A stretch of 64,000 nt of DNA from Lysinibacillus alkalisoli (GCF_014643595.1 NZ_BMJT01000007.1:124001-188000), one strand, 5' to 3'; numbered from the stretch's first letter, positions 26,552 through 36,659 are shown. Made by a program: numbers and translations. The notes: generated by a model from the sequence alone, not told the origin.

Positions 26552-28933
26552 CTAACGGTTTTCATTGCGCAATGCATCAATAATGCTTGCTTGTTTAGTT
26601 TTTCTAACGGCATACCACATACTTAATGCCACTATGATAAAAATACCAATAATACTACTCATCAAACTTACCCACGGCATCATAAATGTAAGACTAATGG
26701 AGCGATTCATTACAATATGGATGGCAATTGCTGTAATAAATGATAACGGCAATCCAAACACAATAGCTTTTAGTCCATATAATACACATTCTAAGCGCAA
26801 CATTTTATATAAATCTTTATTACTAAAACCAATGGACTGTAAAATGGCAAACTCTTTTGTACGCAACATCACATTCGTAGATATGGTGTTAAAAACATTA
26901 GCGATGGCAATGAGCGAGATTAACACAATAAAGCCATAACAAAATACGTTAACAATGAGCATAAAATTACGGTCGCTATCTGCATGATGCGATACATCAT
27001 TTAACATTGTAGTGCTATAACCCGCTTCGATTAATTGACGCTCTAATACCATTCGTACTTGCTCACTATTTTCACGATCTTTCACACTCATATAAATTTC
27101 ATCAATATTGCTACCTTGTAATTGCAAGTCTTTAGCATAATTAGGGGACACGATGACAATAGGTGATGCCATTTCTTTAATGATACCTGAGACACCAATA
27201 GGTAAAAGGGTTGTAGCACCATCCACTGTCATCGTCATTTCTCTTTCATTCATATTAAAAGCCAAATCAAACGCTTCATCAGTAGGCTTTAATTTATGAA
27301 TGATAAACTTTCCTGTATCCATCGACCGTGTATACATTTTATTAATTAAAATGGCTTGTGCACCTGCTAGATTGGCTTTTTTAGCGTACTCATCAAAACC
27401 TGTATGATATACCAAAAAGGTAATATTCTCTGTATTGAATGCCGTTGTTTCAGCTTGGTAAAGCGAAGTCGCCGTTATATTTTTAAGCGCTTTATTTTGT
27501 TGTAAAACAGTAGTAACATGGGTGATGTCCTTTTGTTCACCTAAATAATACATAATATCGTAATCTAGTGGTTCGTTTACTTCGCCTACACCCACCTTTA
27601 AATAGTTAGTAAACGCACCTGCCGCAACTACTAGTACCATACTCACAGCAAGTGAAATAATTGTTGTACGATATTGGCGTTTATTGCGAGTAAAATTACG
27701 ATTTGCAATCATACCTTCCAAGCCAAATACCCGATAAATCCATGATAACTTTTTTGTTTTAGTGGGGTATTGCCGAATGTCTCTTGCTTGTCGTATGGCT
27801 TCAATGGCGGTTTGTTTACTTGCCCGTTTTGCAGGAACCCAAACAGATATAATAATCGTAATAACTGCTAATAAAACCGCAATAAGTATAGAGGCATAGG
27901 AGATATGCATCGTAAATTGACCTGTTGTGTCGATAAATTGGGTGAGCGGTTTTTCCAACACTTTCATTGTAATGCCAATACCAACTATTCCTGATAATAG
28001 GCCGAGTGGAATACCGATCAATGCAATGATCAATGCTTCAAAAAACACCATTTTGCGTAACTGTTTCTTTGTGGCTCCTATAGATGATAACAAACCAAAG
28101 TACTTTGTACGTTCTGTCACTGAGATAGCAAAGGCATTATAAATCAAAAGAACCGAACCAATAACAATAATACTAATTAAAATAATGGCTAGACCTAGAA
28201 ATGTTTCATTCGCAGCTACCGATTTTAATACCCCGTAATACATGAGGAGGGAGCTGTTGTATTTTACTTGTGGCACACCATAGTCTTTCACTACATCATA
28301 TACTTCTTTCGGATTTTTCATCGTAACAATCGCTGTGATATTAGCCATGTTATCTGGTGCTAATGCAAAATAATGGTCGGTATCCATATACTGCATAGGG
28401 AAGTTACCTGCGCCTACAATCGTGAATGTCTTTTGACCTTGCACTATCATTGGGGCTGTGATATCCTCACTATTTTTCACACCATAATGGGCAGTAATGG
28501 TATCTCCAATCTTTAATCCTAACTCTCCACCAATACGATAATTAGGCACAATGATTTCCTCGCTATTTTTAGGTAATCTGCCTCCTACAATTTTGATTTG
28601 CTCTGCTTCTAAAAAGGTAGCGGAAGCAAATACTAATGGTGCTTCCATATCGGCTATATCAATATAAAGGTCCTCATTTTTCCATGTGACATGTGCCACA
28701 CGAGTATCTTGTTGGATTTTTTTCATCGTTTGAGGGGCTATATCGGGGAGCTCAACATGCCAATCCCCATTGCGGTCAATCTCAGATTGTAAAGTATTTT
28801 GTTGCAGTGTTGATAAAAATGTTGTAATACTGACAAACATTGATACAGATAAAATCACACCAATAATCGTCACTAATGTACGCATCTTATTTTTACGTAA
28901 AAAAGCAATCGTCATTTTTTGAAAGACATTCAT
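26552..28933 (-). CDS. ABC exporter permease with two FtsX domains
   Basis: A 793-residue permease. A first helix (about 17-37) is followed by a large extracytoplasmic region (about 40-235), three helices forming an FtsX core (about 245-370), a second first-helix (about 420-445), a second external region (about 450-660) and three closing helices. The conserved 'SSIGATKKQLRKMVFFEALIIAL' and 'LQSIGFSNKDLYKMLRLECVL' segments mark both FtsX cores. The family includes lipoprotein, peptide and antimicrobial-peptide exporters. It overlaps the ATPase stop by 4 bases. With the two-component system upstream it resembles a peptide-sensing and detoxification module, though the layout is not that of BceB. 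Confidence 0.9.
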   Translation of the reverse strand: MNVFQKMTIAFLRKNKMRTLVTIIGVILSVSMFVSITTFLSTLQQNTLQSEIDRNGDWHVELPDIAPQTMKKIQQDTRVAHVTWKNEDLYIDIADMEAPLVFASATFLEAEQIKIVGGRLPKNSEEIIVPNYRIGGELGLKIGDTITAHYGVKNSEDITAPMIVQGQKTFTIVGAGNFPMQYMDTDHYFALAPDNMANITAIVTMKNPKEVYDVVKDYGVPQVKYNSSLLMYYGVLKSVAANETFLGLAIILISIIVIGSVLLIYNAFAISVTERTKYFGLLSSIGATKKQLRKMVFFEALIIALIGIPLGLLSGIVGIGITMKVLEKPLTQFIDTTGQFTMHISYASILIAVLLAVITIIISVWVPAKRASKQTAIEAIRQARDIRQYPTKTKKLSWIYRVFGLEGMIANRNFTRNKRQYRTTIISLAVSMVLVVAAGAFTNYLKVGVGEVNEPLDYDIMYYLGEQKDITHVTTVLQQNKALKNITATSLYQAETTAFNTENITFLVYHTGFDEYAKKANLAGAQAILINKMYTRSMDTGKFIIHKLKPTDEAFDLAFNMNEREMTMTVDGATTLLPIGVSGIIKEMASPIVIVSPNYAKDLQLQGSNIDEIYMSVKDRENSEQVRMVLERQLIEAGYSTTMLNDVSHHADSDRNFMLIVNVFCYGFIVLISLIAIANVFNTISTNVMLRTKEFAILQSIGFSNKDLYKMLRLECVLYGLKAIVFGLPLSFITAIAIHIVMNRSISLTFMMPWVSLMSSIIGIFIIVALSMWYAVRKTKQASIIDALRNENR

Positions 28934-29613
28934 CGCATAACCACCTCATCACGATGAATTTTGCCATCTTGTATAGCAATAATACGATCTGCTTGCAGTG
29001 CAAAATTTTCATCATGAGTAATTACGATTAAGGTTTGTCCATATGTGCGATTAGAATACTTTAATAATTCGATAATTTCTTGTCCATTTTTACTATCTAA
29101 GTTCCCTGTGGGCTCGTCCGCCAATACAATAGAAGGGGCATTAATTAAAGCTCGACCAATGGAAACACGCTGTTGTTGCCCACCCGATAATTGATTAGGT
29201 AAATGTGTTTCTCTTCCTTGTAAATTTAATACATGTAGCATTTCTTCTAGACGTTCTTCATTAACTTTTTGTCCATCCATCAACATAGGCAATGTAATAT
29301 TCTCCACTACGTTAAGCACAGGTATTAAATTATAAAATTGATACACTAGGCCGACTTGTCTGCGTCTAAAAATTGCAAGTTGCTCTTCATTTTGTGCATA
29401 AACGTCTGTACCTTCTACAAATATTTTACCTGTTGTTGGTTTATCAATACCTCCAAGCAAATGCATTAACGTAGACTTGCCTGAACCCGATGGCCCAACA
29501 ATCGCAACAAACTCACCTTGCTCTATAGTGAAAGAGATATCATCAAGCGCTCTCACAACATGATCGCCAGAGCCATATGTTTTACTGAGATTTTCTACTT
29601 TTACGATTTCCAT
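28930..29613 (-). CDS. ABC exporter ATPase (MacB/LolD-like)
   Basis: A 227-residue ATPase. Walker A GPSGSGKST (about 39-47), the Q-loop in LVYQFYNLIPVLNV, signature LSGGQQQRVSIGRAL (about 142-156), Walker B IVLADEPTGNLD and the H-loop VITHDE are all present. The Q-loop with LIPVLNVVENI is typical of the MacB/LolD group that works with FtsX-type permeases. It is the first gene of the operon, with AGGAGG upstream, and 11-bp direct repeats lie in the promoter region (29657-29678). Confidence 0.94.
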   Translation of the reverse strand: MEIVKVENLSKTYGSGDHVVRALDDISFTIEQGEFVAIVGPSGSGKSTLMHLLGGIDKPTTGKIFVEGTDVYAQNEEQLAIFRRRQVGLVYQFYNLIPVLNVVENITLPMLMDGQKVNEERLEEMLHVLNLQGRETHLPNQLSGGQQQRVSIGRALINAPSIVLADEPTGNLDSKNGQEIIELLKYSNRTYGQTLIVITHDENFALQADRIIAIQDGKIHRDEVVMR

Positions 29614-29656
29614 TGTTCATTCCTCCTGTTTCATATTTCCACTATGCCATACCTAC

Positions 29657-29678
29657 GGTGACAGTAACGTGACTGTAA
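29657..29678 (-). promoter_or_regulatory. 11-bp direct repeat in the ABC-exporter promoter region
   Basis: On the minus strand TTACAGTCACG and TTACTGTCACC are adjacent tandem 11-mers with 9 of 11 matches. A further GTGAC lies about 12 bp upstream (plus strand 29691-29695). One helical turn between half-sites is the usual spacing for dimers of OmpR-type response regulators; the regulator at 30869-31540 is the obvious candidate. Confidence 0.5.
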
Positions 29679-29801
29679 AATAACAAAAACGTCACTTTAC
29701 AAAAAAAGTGTTGCCTGATCCTCTAGTGGATGCGGCAAGTCTTAACATCCATCGAATGTGAACCCAACTGTATACGACACAGAAATATCACATAAAATAA
29801 G

Positions 29802-29829
29802 CACTAACGAAATTATACTCGTTAGTGCC
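29802..29829 (-). terminator. Terminator after the histidine kinase
   Basis: A perfect 10-bp stem (GCACTAACGA / TCGTTAGTGC) with an 8-nt loop, followed on the minus strand by TTATTTTATG. Confidence 0.75.
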
Positions 29830-29862
29830 ATGAATGCTATTATTTTAAGGTAGTATTAGCTT

Positions 29863-30879
29863 TTAAATCGTATATTGATAAAATTTAATCGTAAAAATAA
29901 CGCCATTATGTGACCGGTTTTTTACTGTAATTGTACCATTTTGCTGATGAATAATCATGCGAGCTAACGCTAAACCAATTCCTACATTCCATTGTCCTGT
30001 TGTACGCCCTTGATAAAAGCGCTCAAATAAATGAGGTAAGTCCTCCTCAGCAATATGATTGCCTTCATTTTCAATCGTAATTTGAGTATATAAGGGCTGT
30101 TCACTAATAGTCACTCGTATATTGCCATGAGCAGGCGTATGTTCCATCGCATTTTTTAAAATATTTGTTATTGCCTCCACTGACCACAAGGCATCTCCTA
30201 TGAATGTACTTGTTGTTGAACCTGTAATTGTAAATTGCTGCTCTCTAAGCTCCATAGGTATGAGGAGTGGTTCTGCCGCTTGTTGTACAATAGCATATAT
30301 ATGCACTGGTTGTTGTTGAAAGGTAGCTGTGCCTGACTCAATTTTAGATATTTTCAACAATATATTGATTAAATGATCAATGCGTTGTATCAGTTGTGTC
30401 ATTTCTGATACATATTCCATGCGTTCTCTCTCGGTTAACGTAGCTGATGTTAAGCGTGGTAAAATAAGCTGAAGGGATGTTAATGGCGTTCTTAGTTGAT
30501 GTGAAATATCAGCTATAGCGTCCTTTAAATAAACCTTCTCTTGCTGCAAGGCATCTGCTTGTTCAAAAAGTCTTGTCACCATCTTTTGAATCTCACTTTT
30601 TAGCACGGATAGCTCCCCTTCTTCATAATCTGAAATAGCAATCCGCTTTTGTTGATGTAAAATCGTATTTAATTGCATGCTTAATGCAGCAATAGCCTTC
30701 TCTCTTTGATATAAGTGACGTATAAAGAACAGTAAAGCGAACAGACCCGTAGCAAGTACTGCAAGCGCTATTCCCCAGTGATACAACCCCATGACAATAG
30801 CTATACTACTCATTATAACGCTGTAATATTTGATAAAACGTACACTATGAGGACTGCGTATTGCCATATTAATCGCCAA
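29863..30879 (-). CDS. Sensor histidine kinase with two helices and no real external domain
   Basis: A 338-residue kinase. Two adjacent transmembrane helices (about 17-33 and 36-52) leave almost no external loop, as in intramembrane-sensing kinases. The dimerisation helix carries the phospho-His in ADISHQLRTPLTSLQL (about 127-142). The ATPase domain shows the N box NILKNAMEHTP, the F box region LPHLFERFYQG and the G box NVGIGLALAR. The start overlaps the end of the response regulator gene by 11 bases. The transporter operon lies directly downstream behind a terminator. The stimulus is unknown; the exported peptide or drug, or its envelope damage, is likely. Confidence 0.92.
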   Translation of the reverse strand: MAINMAIRSPHSVRFIKYYSVIMSSIAIVMGLYHWGIALAVLATGLFALLFFIRHLYQREKAIAALSMQLNTILHQQKRIAISDYEEGELSVLKSEIQKMVTRLFEQADALQQEKVYLKDAIADISHQLRTPLTSLQLILPRLTSATLTERERMEYVSEMTQLIQRIDHLINILLKISKIESGTATFQQQPVHIYAIVQQAAEPLLIPMELREQQFTITGSTTSTFIGDALWSVEAITNILKNAMEHTPAHGNIRVTISEQPLYTQITIENEGNHIAEEDLPHLFERFYQGRTTGQWNVGIGLALARMIIHQQNGTITVKNRSHNGVIFTIKFYQYTI

Positions 30880-31540
30880 CCTTATAGCCTAACCCACGTA
30901 CTGTTGTAATGATAGTTGGCTTTTGACTATCATCTTCTATTTTCTCACGCAGGCGCTTAATATAAACCGTTAAAGTATTATCATTAACAAACTCACCTGC
31001 AATATCCCATATTTCCTCTAATAAACGTGTACGTGACAATACTTGTCCAGGATGATGTAAAAATACTAATAATAAACGATACTCTAGTGCTGATAAATAA
31101 ATCTCATGCCCCGCTTTTGTTACGGTAGCTCGCACACTATCAACCGTAACGTTTTGCACATGAAAGGTTGTTTTCTCAGACTTATTACGACGTAAAACAT
31201 TAGCAATGCGCGATATTAATTCTAGTGGGCGGAATGGCTTTGCCACATAATCATCTGCGCCAAGTTCAAAACCTGTCACAATACTCCCTTCATCCCCACT
31301 GGCGGTTAAAAAGATAACAGGTATCTCATATTCTCGTTTTATGGTTGAACAAATGACAAAACCATGGCCATCTGGTAAAGCTAAATCTAGTAAGACAAGA
31401 TCAAATGTTTGTGCGTCGAGTATCATCAATGCTTCTTTTTGTGTCATCGCTACTGTCGTTTGAAAACCTTTATCCTGTAGTAGCAATGTTAAGTTTTTAA
31501 CAATGCTAGCATCATCTTCAATAACAAGTATATGTGTCAT
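30869..31540 (-). CDS. OmpR-family response regulator
   Basis: A 223-residue regulator. The receiver domain has the acidic pocket DDAS (about 9), the phospho-Asp in DLVLLDLALPDG (about 52), Thr in FLTASGD (about 79) and Lys in DDYVAKPFRP (about 101). A winged-helix domain follows (about 128-222; HPGQVLSRTRLLEEIW, LTVYIKRLREKIE, VRGLGYKV). It pairs with the kinase at 29863-30879. Its start codon lies immediately after the stop of the LysR gene, with its RBS inside that gene. Confidence 0.94.
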   Translation of the reverse strand: MTHILVIEDDASIVKNLTLLLQDKGFQTTVAMTQKEALMILDAQTFDLVLLDLALPDGHGFVICSTIKREYEIPVIFLTASGDEGSIVTGFELGADDYVAKPFRPLELISRIANVLRRNKSEKTTFHVQNVTVDSVRATVTKAGHEIYLSALEYRLLLVFLHHPGQVLSRTRLLEEIWDIAGEFVNDNTLTVYIKRLREKIEDDSQKPTIITTVRGLGYKVGD

Positions 31541-32410
31541 TTACATGTGCACCTCCTGTTCATCAGCATGTTGTAAATGTGTTAAGAAACTTGCCATAGT
31601 TGCTGTCATTCCTTGGTCTTTGCGATGAATAAATAGCGTTATATTGGTCGCATACTGAGCAGGTATTTTATGACAATATACACGTTTTTCCTGTGCGAGC
31701 TGCTCAACCATACTAGCTGGCACAATAGTTGCACCTAGTCCTAATATTACGCTTTTTAAAATCGTTTCCATAATATTAAATTCCATAATACGCTTAGGGC
31801 GAATACCTAACGCTTTTAACCACAATGTTAACTTAGCACGATAGCCACAACCTTCATTAGACACAAGTAAGGGCATTGTCGTTAACTCTTCTACATTAAA
31901 AGCTTGACTAGATGTAACTAATACTAACTCTTCCTTATTAATTGTGTATTGTCTAAGCATCTCATGTTGGATAGGCCCTGATATAAAAGCACCATCTAGT
32001 TCGTGGTTCAATACTTTTTGGATTAATTGCTCTGTTAAGCCGGCTTCTAAAGACAAATCGACATTGGGATAAGCATTGTAATAAGTAGCTAAAATCTCTG
32101 GTAAGATGCTGACGATTTCGACTGTGCCGATTTTTAATGTGCCAGATGGTGTGTCATGTTCTAAAAATGTCCGCTCTAGTTCCGTCACTTGTTGTAAAAT
32201 TTGATTTACTTGCTGTAACATTTTACGCCCCTCAGGGTTTAATACCATACCTTTATGTTTACGATAAAATAAAGGCGTCTGTAAGTGATTTTCTAATTGT
32301 TTAATATGTGCAGTCACATTAGATTGTACATAGTTTAATTCTTTCGCCGCTGCACTCACTGTGCCGTACTCTGCTACAGCTTGAAAAATACGTAAGCTAC
32401 GTAAGTCCAT
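31541..32410 (-). CDS. LysR-family transcriptional regulator
   Basis: A 289-residue LTTR. The N-terminal winged helix reads [20 protein letters not shown] then [16 protein letters not shown] (about 1-45), and an effector-binding domain spans about 90-285. The start is chosen because AAAGGAGAGGGTGG lies 4 nt upstream; a frame eight codons longer would begin in the palindrome at 32430-32444. It diverges from an EamA transporter gene, the classical LTTR arrangement, and abuts the two-component genes downstream with no gap. Confidence 0.9.
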   Translation of the reverse strand: MDLRSLRIFQAVAEYGTVSAAAKELNYVQSNVTAHIKQLENHLQTPLFYRKHKGMVLNPEGRKMLQQVNQILQQVTELERTFLEHDTPSGTLKIGTVEIVSILPEILATYYNAYPNVDLSLEAGLTEQLIQKVLNHELDGAFISGPIQHEMLRQYTINKEELVLVTSSQAFNVEELTTMPLLVSNEGCGYRAKLTLWLKALGIRPKRIMEFNIMETILKSVILGLGATIVPASMVEQLAQEKRVYCHKIPAQYATNITLFIHRKDQGMTATMASFLTHLQHADEQEVHM

Positions 32411-32429
32411 ATTTCCACCCTCTCCTTTT

Positions 32430-32444
32430 ATCATTTTAAATGAT
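32430..32444. promoter_or_regulatory. LysR-type box between divergent LysR and EamA genes
   Basis: ATCATTTTAAATGAT is a perfect 15-bp palindrome with T-N11-A form, 20 bp before the LysR start and 86 bp before the EamA start. A second ATCATTTTA (32462-32470) repeats one arm downstream. It is the natural site for autoregulation and control of the transporter. Confidence 0.65.
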
Positions 32445-32529
32445 AGCAGTTATCTTTTACAATCATTTTACGAGATACTTATTCAATCTTATAATCAATA
32501 CACAATGATATCGAAATGAGGTAATAAGA

Positions 32530-33522
32530 TTGAAAAAAAAAGCGTTATGGATGGGGGCATTTGCCTGTTTAATCGCCAGTATGTCATGGGGAGCCATGTT
32601 TCCAGTAGCTGACCATGCTTTACAATACATTGATCCCTTTTATTTTGCTACTATTCGTTATGGCATTGTTTCACTCCTATTAGTCATTTTATTATGGTGG
32701 CGTGAAGGTAGTCGCGCTTTTCGTACAGAAGGTAAAATGCGCTATTTATTATTTTTTGGCACAATGGCTTTCACAGTTTATAATCTTTTCATTTTTATGG
32801 GACAATCGCAGATGGGGCAATCTGGCGTTATTGTTGCCTCCATCATGGAAACGTTAATGCCTATCATCACCATACTAATCATTTGGTTTTTATACAAAAC
32901 GCGCCCTAAAAACTATATGCTACTTAGTATTATTGTGGCATTTATTGGCGCAAGTTTAGTCATTACAAAAGGGGAGTTACATTTCTTTAGCGAGTTAAGC
33001 TCTCAAGCCTTACCTTTATTCTTAATTTTTTTAGGTGTCACAGGTTGGGTGGTGTATACAATGGGTGGCCAACGCTTTATAGGTTGGTCGACATTACGTT
33101 ATTCCACACTTACTTGTTTGATTGGGACAAGTGTGACAGCAATTATTACAGGTATTTTAACATGGCAAGGTAGCATTGTAATGCCTACCATGCATGTGAT
33201 GGATACCATTAAGTACGATATGTTATTTATGAGCTCATTCCCAGGTATTATTGCGCTCTTATGTTGGAATTATGGTGTCAAACAATTAAATGCTCTCAAC
33301 GGTGTTTTATTTATCAACTTTGTACCTATTACTACATTGCTTATTATGATGTGGCAAGGGTATCAAATTACAGTGTTTGACTTAGTTGGTACATCGCTTG
33401 TCATCATAGCTTTAGTAGCTAACAACTTATACCAACGTCATGATTTGCGCAATCGTAAATTATCATTTATTCTCACTAAAAAAACATACCGAGGCAAACA
33501 TTTCTTACCTTCTAATACGTAA
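32530..33522 (+). CDS. EamA/DMT-family transporter
   Basis: A 330-residue protein with ten predicted helices in two EamA repeats (about 8-142 and 158-295). It starts WMGAFACLIASMSWGAMFPVAD, with the usual Trp-Gly motif in TM1, and ends in a basic tail. DMT proteins export amino acids or other small metabolites; the substrate is unknown. TTG start with GAGGTAATAAGA upstream. It is divergent from LysR and probably under its control. Confidence 0.88.
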   Translation: MKKKALWMGAFACLIASMSWGAMFPVADHALQYIDPFYFATIRYGIVSLLLVILLWWREGSRAFRTEGKMRYLLFFGTMAFTVYNLFIFMGQSQMGQSGVIVASIMETLMPIITILIIWFLYKTRPKNYMLLSIIVAFIGASLVITKGELHFFSELSSQALPLFLIFLGVTGWVVYTMGGQRFIGWSTLRYSTLTCLIGTSVTAIITGILTWQGSIVMPTMHVMDTIKYDMLFMSSFPGIIALLCWNYGVKQLNALNGVLFINFVPITTLLIMMWQGYQITVFDLVGTSLVIIALVANNLYQRHDLRNRKLSFILTKKTYRGKHFLPSNT

Positions 33523-33524
33523 AT

Positions 33525-33565
33525 AAAGCCCCTACTGAAACAACTAGCGTTTCAGTAGGGGCTTT
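33525..33565. terminator. Bidirectional terminator
   Basis: A perfect 16-bp stem (AAAGCCCCTACTGAAA / TTTCAGTAGGGGCTTT) with a 9-nt loop between the convergent EamA and BCCT genes. Confidence 0.88.
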
Positions 33566-33570
33566 GTTAT

Positions 33571-35115
33571 TTATTTTTCTTGTGGCTGCTTCTTTGGTCG
33601 AATGTATAACCCTAATTCTCTACGTTCATGCATTAATGATTTATATAAAGATGCCATCATTAGTAATACAATGACAGAGAACGGGAATGCGACAATAATC
33701 GCTGCATTTTGCAACGCTTTTAAACCACCTGAGAAGAGTAAACTACTTGCAATACCTGCTTGTAATACCCCCCAAATTAATTTGACACGGAAATTGGGAT
33801 TTAGTGAACCGTAAGTCGTTTGCATACCTAAAACGAAAGTAGCTGAATCTGCTGAAGTAATAAAGAAAATCGCAATGACTAGTACAGCAATGACTGACAA
33901 AATAGAACCAATTGGCAATTGCTCAAACACGCCAAACAATACTTGTTCTGTTGGTAGACTTGTAATGGCACTATTTGTTGTCGATACGTCAATTGCAGTT
34001 GTGCCAAATACAGCAAACCAGAAAATACTTACAATGGTTGGTAGCAAAATAACACCCATTAAAAACTCTCGAATCGTACGCCCTTTTGAAATACGTGCGA
34101 TAAAAATCCCTACAAATGGTGACCATGACATCCACCATGCCCAGTAAAATATCGTCCACGTATTAATCCATTCACGACCTTCAGGATTACTTGGTGCTGT
34201 ACGTAAACTCATTTGGACAATATTTTGCAAATATTCACCAATACCTGCTGTAAAAGTATTCATAATCTTTACAGTTGGTCCTAAAAACAATGTTAATACT
34301 AATAATAGTAAAGCGATATAAAGATTAGCATTACTTAAAATTTGAATACCTTTGTCTAAACCGCTTGATGCGGAGATAATAAATAGAATCGTAACAATCA
34401 CAATAATAATCATTTGTACCGTGAAGTTAACAGGTACGTTAGCTAAGTAAGCTAAACCACCATTAATTTGTTGAGCACCTAAGCCTAATGTAGTAGCAAC
34501 TCCAACAACAGTGGCAAACACTGCGATAATATCTATAAGATAGCCCATCCAGCCTTTTGTCTTATTTCCAATAATAGGAGTTAACGTCGCACTCAATAAA
34601 CCTGGTGCGCCTTTTCTAAATTGGAAATAGGCTAATGCTAATGCGACAACACCGTAAACTGACCAAGCCGAAATCCCCCAGTGGAAGAAGGTATAACGTA
34701 ATGAATCCTTCAATGCTTGCTGTGTACCTTCAGCCACTTCTGGTGCATTTACAGCAAAGTGTGATAATGGTTCTGCCGCGCCCCAAAATACAAGACCAAT
34801 CCCCATACCTGCACTAAACAGCATCGCAAACCATGATAAATTACTATATTCTGGACGATCTGTTCGTTTTCCTAAACGAATTGAGCCAACTGGACTTAAA
34901 ATTAAAAATAAACAAAAAGCCACAATTACCGCAACAACAAGCAGATAGTACCAACCAAAGTTTGTTGTTAAAAAGGCTTGGACATTTGCTGTAACTCTCT
35001 CAAACATATTTGGCGCAACTAATCCAATCACAACTGCAATTAATGTAAGTATTACAGCGCCCCAAAATACAACGCCTAACTTTCTTTGGGGTCTTGTTTC
35101 TTTTTTCTTTACCAT
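33571..35115 (-). CDS. BCCT-family glycine betaine/choline/carnitine transporter
   Basis: A 514-residue secondary transporter with 12 helices. The BCCT signature [27 protein letters not shown] (about 320-346) supplies the tryptophans that cage the quaternary ammonium group. [18 protein letters not shown] (about 88-105) is also typical of the family. The start is the ATG 6 nt after AAGGGCGG; an ATG six bases earlier directly abuts that RBS. Substrate range (betaine, choline or carnitine) cannot be told. Monocistronic; likely used for osmoprotection. Confidence 0.93.
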   Translation of the reverse strand: MVKKKETRPQRKLGVVFWGAVILTLIAVVIGLVAPNMFERVTANVQAFLTTNFGWYYLLVVAVIVAFCLFLILSPVGSIRLGKRTDRPEYSNLSWFAMLFSAGMGIGLVFWGAAEPLSHFAVNAPEVAEGTQQALKDSLRYTFFHWGISAWSVYGVVALALAYFQFRKGAPGLLSATLTPIIGNKTKGWMGYLIDIIAVFATVVGVATTLGLGAQQINGGLAYLANVPVNFTVQMIIIVIVTILFIISASSGLDKGIQILSNANLYIALLLLVLTLFLGPTVKIMNTFTAGIGEYLQNIVQMSLRTAPSNPEGREWINTWTIFYWAWWMSWSPFVGIFIARISKGRTIREFLMGVILLPTIVSIFWFAVFGTTAIDVSTTNSAITSLPTEQVLFGVFEQLPIGSILSVIAVLVIAIFFITSADSATFVLGMQTTYGSLNPNFRVKLIWGVLQAGIASSLLFSGGLKALQNAAIIVAFPFSVIVLLMMASLYKSLMHERRELGLYIRPKKQPQEK

Positions 35116-35256
35116 AAACATCCGCCCTTTTTTCATTCAGTTCGATACATTATTTCCCTAATATCTTTTGGATAAACTGATTACTTTTTCACCTTTCCTA
35201 TCATAACATAAAAGCTACTTCATCTATAATAGAAGTTGTTACTTTTATTGCATCAA

Positions 35257-35296
35257 AAAAGGTTACTAGGAAAGCATGCTTTCCTAGTAACCTTTT
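35257..35296 (-). terminator. Terminator after the cyclic-DPG-synthetase-like gene
   Basis: A perfect 18-bp stem with loop CATG (35257-35274 with 35279-35296), followed by TTTTTT on the minus strand. Confidence 0.88.
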
Positions 35297-35309
35297 GTTT
35301 CACTGCTTA

Positions 35310-36659
35310 TTATCGTTGTTTTTGTAATTGATGTTGTTCAATAAATGTTGTTAACACATGTTCTAAATTTTGGTCACCAATCTCATGTAAATCGTAGTAT
35401 ACACGTGTTGTTGGTTTATTAATCGAAATAATACGTGTCAAATCCATTGGTGTGCCAATAATGACAGCATCGCAATCTGTAGCATTAATCGTTGCCTCAA
35501 GATCTTTCAATTGTTCTTTACCATACCCCATAGCTGGCAACACCTTTGTAACATGTGTATATTTTTCAAAAGTTGTAACTAAAGAACCTTTCGCATATGG
35601 ACGTGGGTCGACAATTTCAGCGGCGCCTAGTCTTTCTGCCGCTACAGAACCCGCACCAATTTGCATTTCCCCATGTGTTAAGGTTGGGCCATCTTCTACG
35701 ACTAATACACGCTTCCCTTTTATTAATTCTGGTTGATCTACTGTGATCGTAGATTCTGCTTTAATAATTTGGCTTGTTGGATTTACTTGTTTAATATTAT
35801 TTTCTACAATCGCAATATTTTCCTCCGTTGCACTATCTACCTTATTAATAATCGAAATATCTGCAGTACGTAAACATACTTCTCCAGGATAATATTCTAA
35901 TTCATGCCCTGGTCGGTGTGGGTCTAAGACAGTGATAGCTAAATCAGGTTGGTAGAATGAGAAATCATTGTTACCACCATCCCATAAAATCACATCACAA
36001 CCATCTGGGTCATTCTCAGCTGCGTGTAAAATAGCTTCGTAATCTACACCTGCATAAATAATATTACCACGCACCACATGCGGTTCATATTCTTCCATTT
36101 CTTCAATCGTACATTCATGTAATTTTAAATCTTCTACTGTAGCAAAACGCTGTACACTTTGCTTCACAAGGTCACCATATGGCATAGGATGACGTATTGC
36201 CACTACTTTTAAGTCGTGCTGTAACAACGTCTCAATTACTTTACGAGAAGTTTGACTTTTACCTGTACCGGTACGTGTTGCACATACAGAAATAACGGGT
36301 TTATTACTTTTAATCATCGTCGCCTCTGTACCTAATAATACAAAATTAGCACCCGCTGCATTTACTAATGCACCTAAATTCATCACTTTTACATAGTGTA
36401 AGTCACTGTATGAAAATACACACTCATCTACTTGTAAATCTTTAATTAATGTTTCTAATTGTTCTTCTGCATAAATAGGAATTCCTTCTGGATATAAGTT
36501 GCCTGCTAATTCAGCAGGATATTTTCGTCCATCAATATCTGGTATTTGAGCAGCTGTAAAAGCTACTACGTTGTATAAGTCATTATTGCGATAATATGTA
36601 TTAAAATTATGGAAATCACGGCCTGCTGCCCCGATGATAATAATATTTTTCTTTGTCAT
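35310..36659 (-). CDS. Cyclic 2,3-diphosphoglycerate synthetase-like GTPase (COG2403)
   Basis: A 449-residue protein. It begins with a Rossmann-like segment (KNIIIIGAAGRDFHNFNTYY) and has a P-loop VCATRTGTGKSQTSRKV near 128-144, a DGGNNDFSF segment near 227 and VEDGPTLTHGEMQIGAGS near 325. This combination fits the family of archaeal cyclic 2,3-diphosphoglycerate synthetase, an ATP-dependent enzyme that closes the phosphoanhydride ring. Bacterial members are uncharacterised as far as I know. The RBS is GAAGGAGAG; a frame 24 codons longer lacks one. It stands alone between the kyn operon and the BCCT gene, so context does not suggest a substrate. Confidence 0.78.
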   Translation of the reverse strand: MTKKNIIIIGAAGRDFHNFNTYYRNNDLYNVVAFTAAQIPDIDGRKYPAELAGNLYPEGIPIYAEEQLETLIKDLQVDECVFSYSDLHYVKVMNLGALVNAAGANFVLLGTEATMIKSNKPVISVCATRTGTGKSQTSRKVIETLLQHDLKVVAIRHPMPYGDLVKQSVQRFATVEDLKLHECTIEEMEEYEPHVVRGNIIYAGVDYEAILHAAENDPDGCDVILWDGGNNDFSFYQPDLAITVLDPHRPGHELEYYPGEVCLRTADISIINKVDSATEENIAIVENNIKQVNPTSQIIKAESTITVDQPELIKGKRVLVVEDGPTLTHGEMQIGAGSVAAERLGAAEIVDPRPYAKGSLVTTFEKYTHVTKVLPAMGYGKEQLKDLEATINATDCDAVIIGTPMDLTRIISINKPTTRVYYDLHEIGDQNLEHVLTTFIEQHQLQKQR

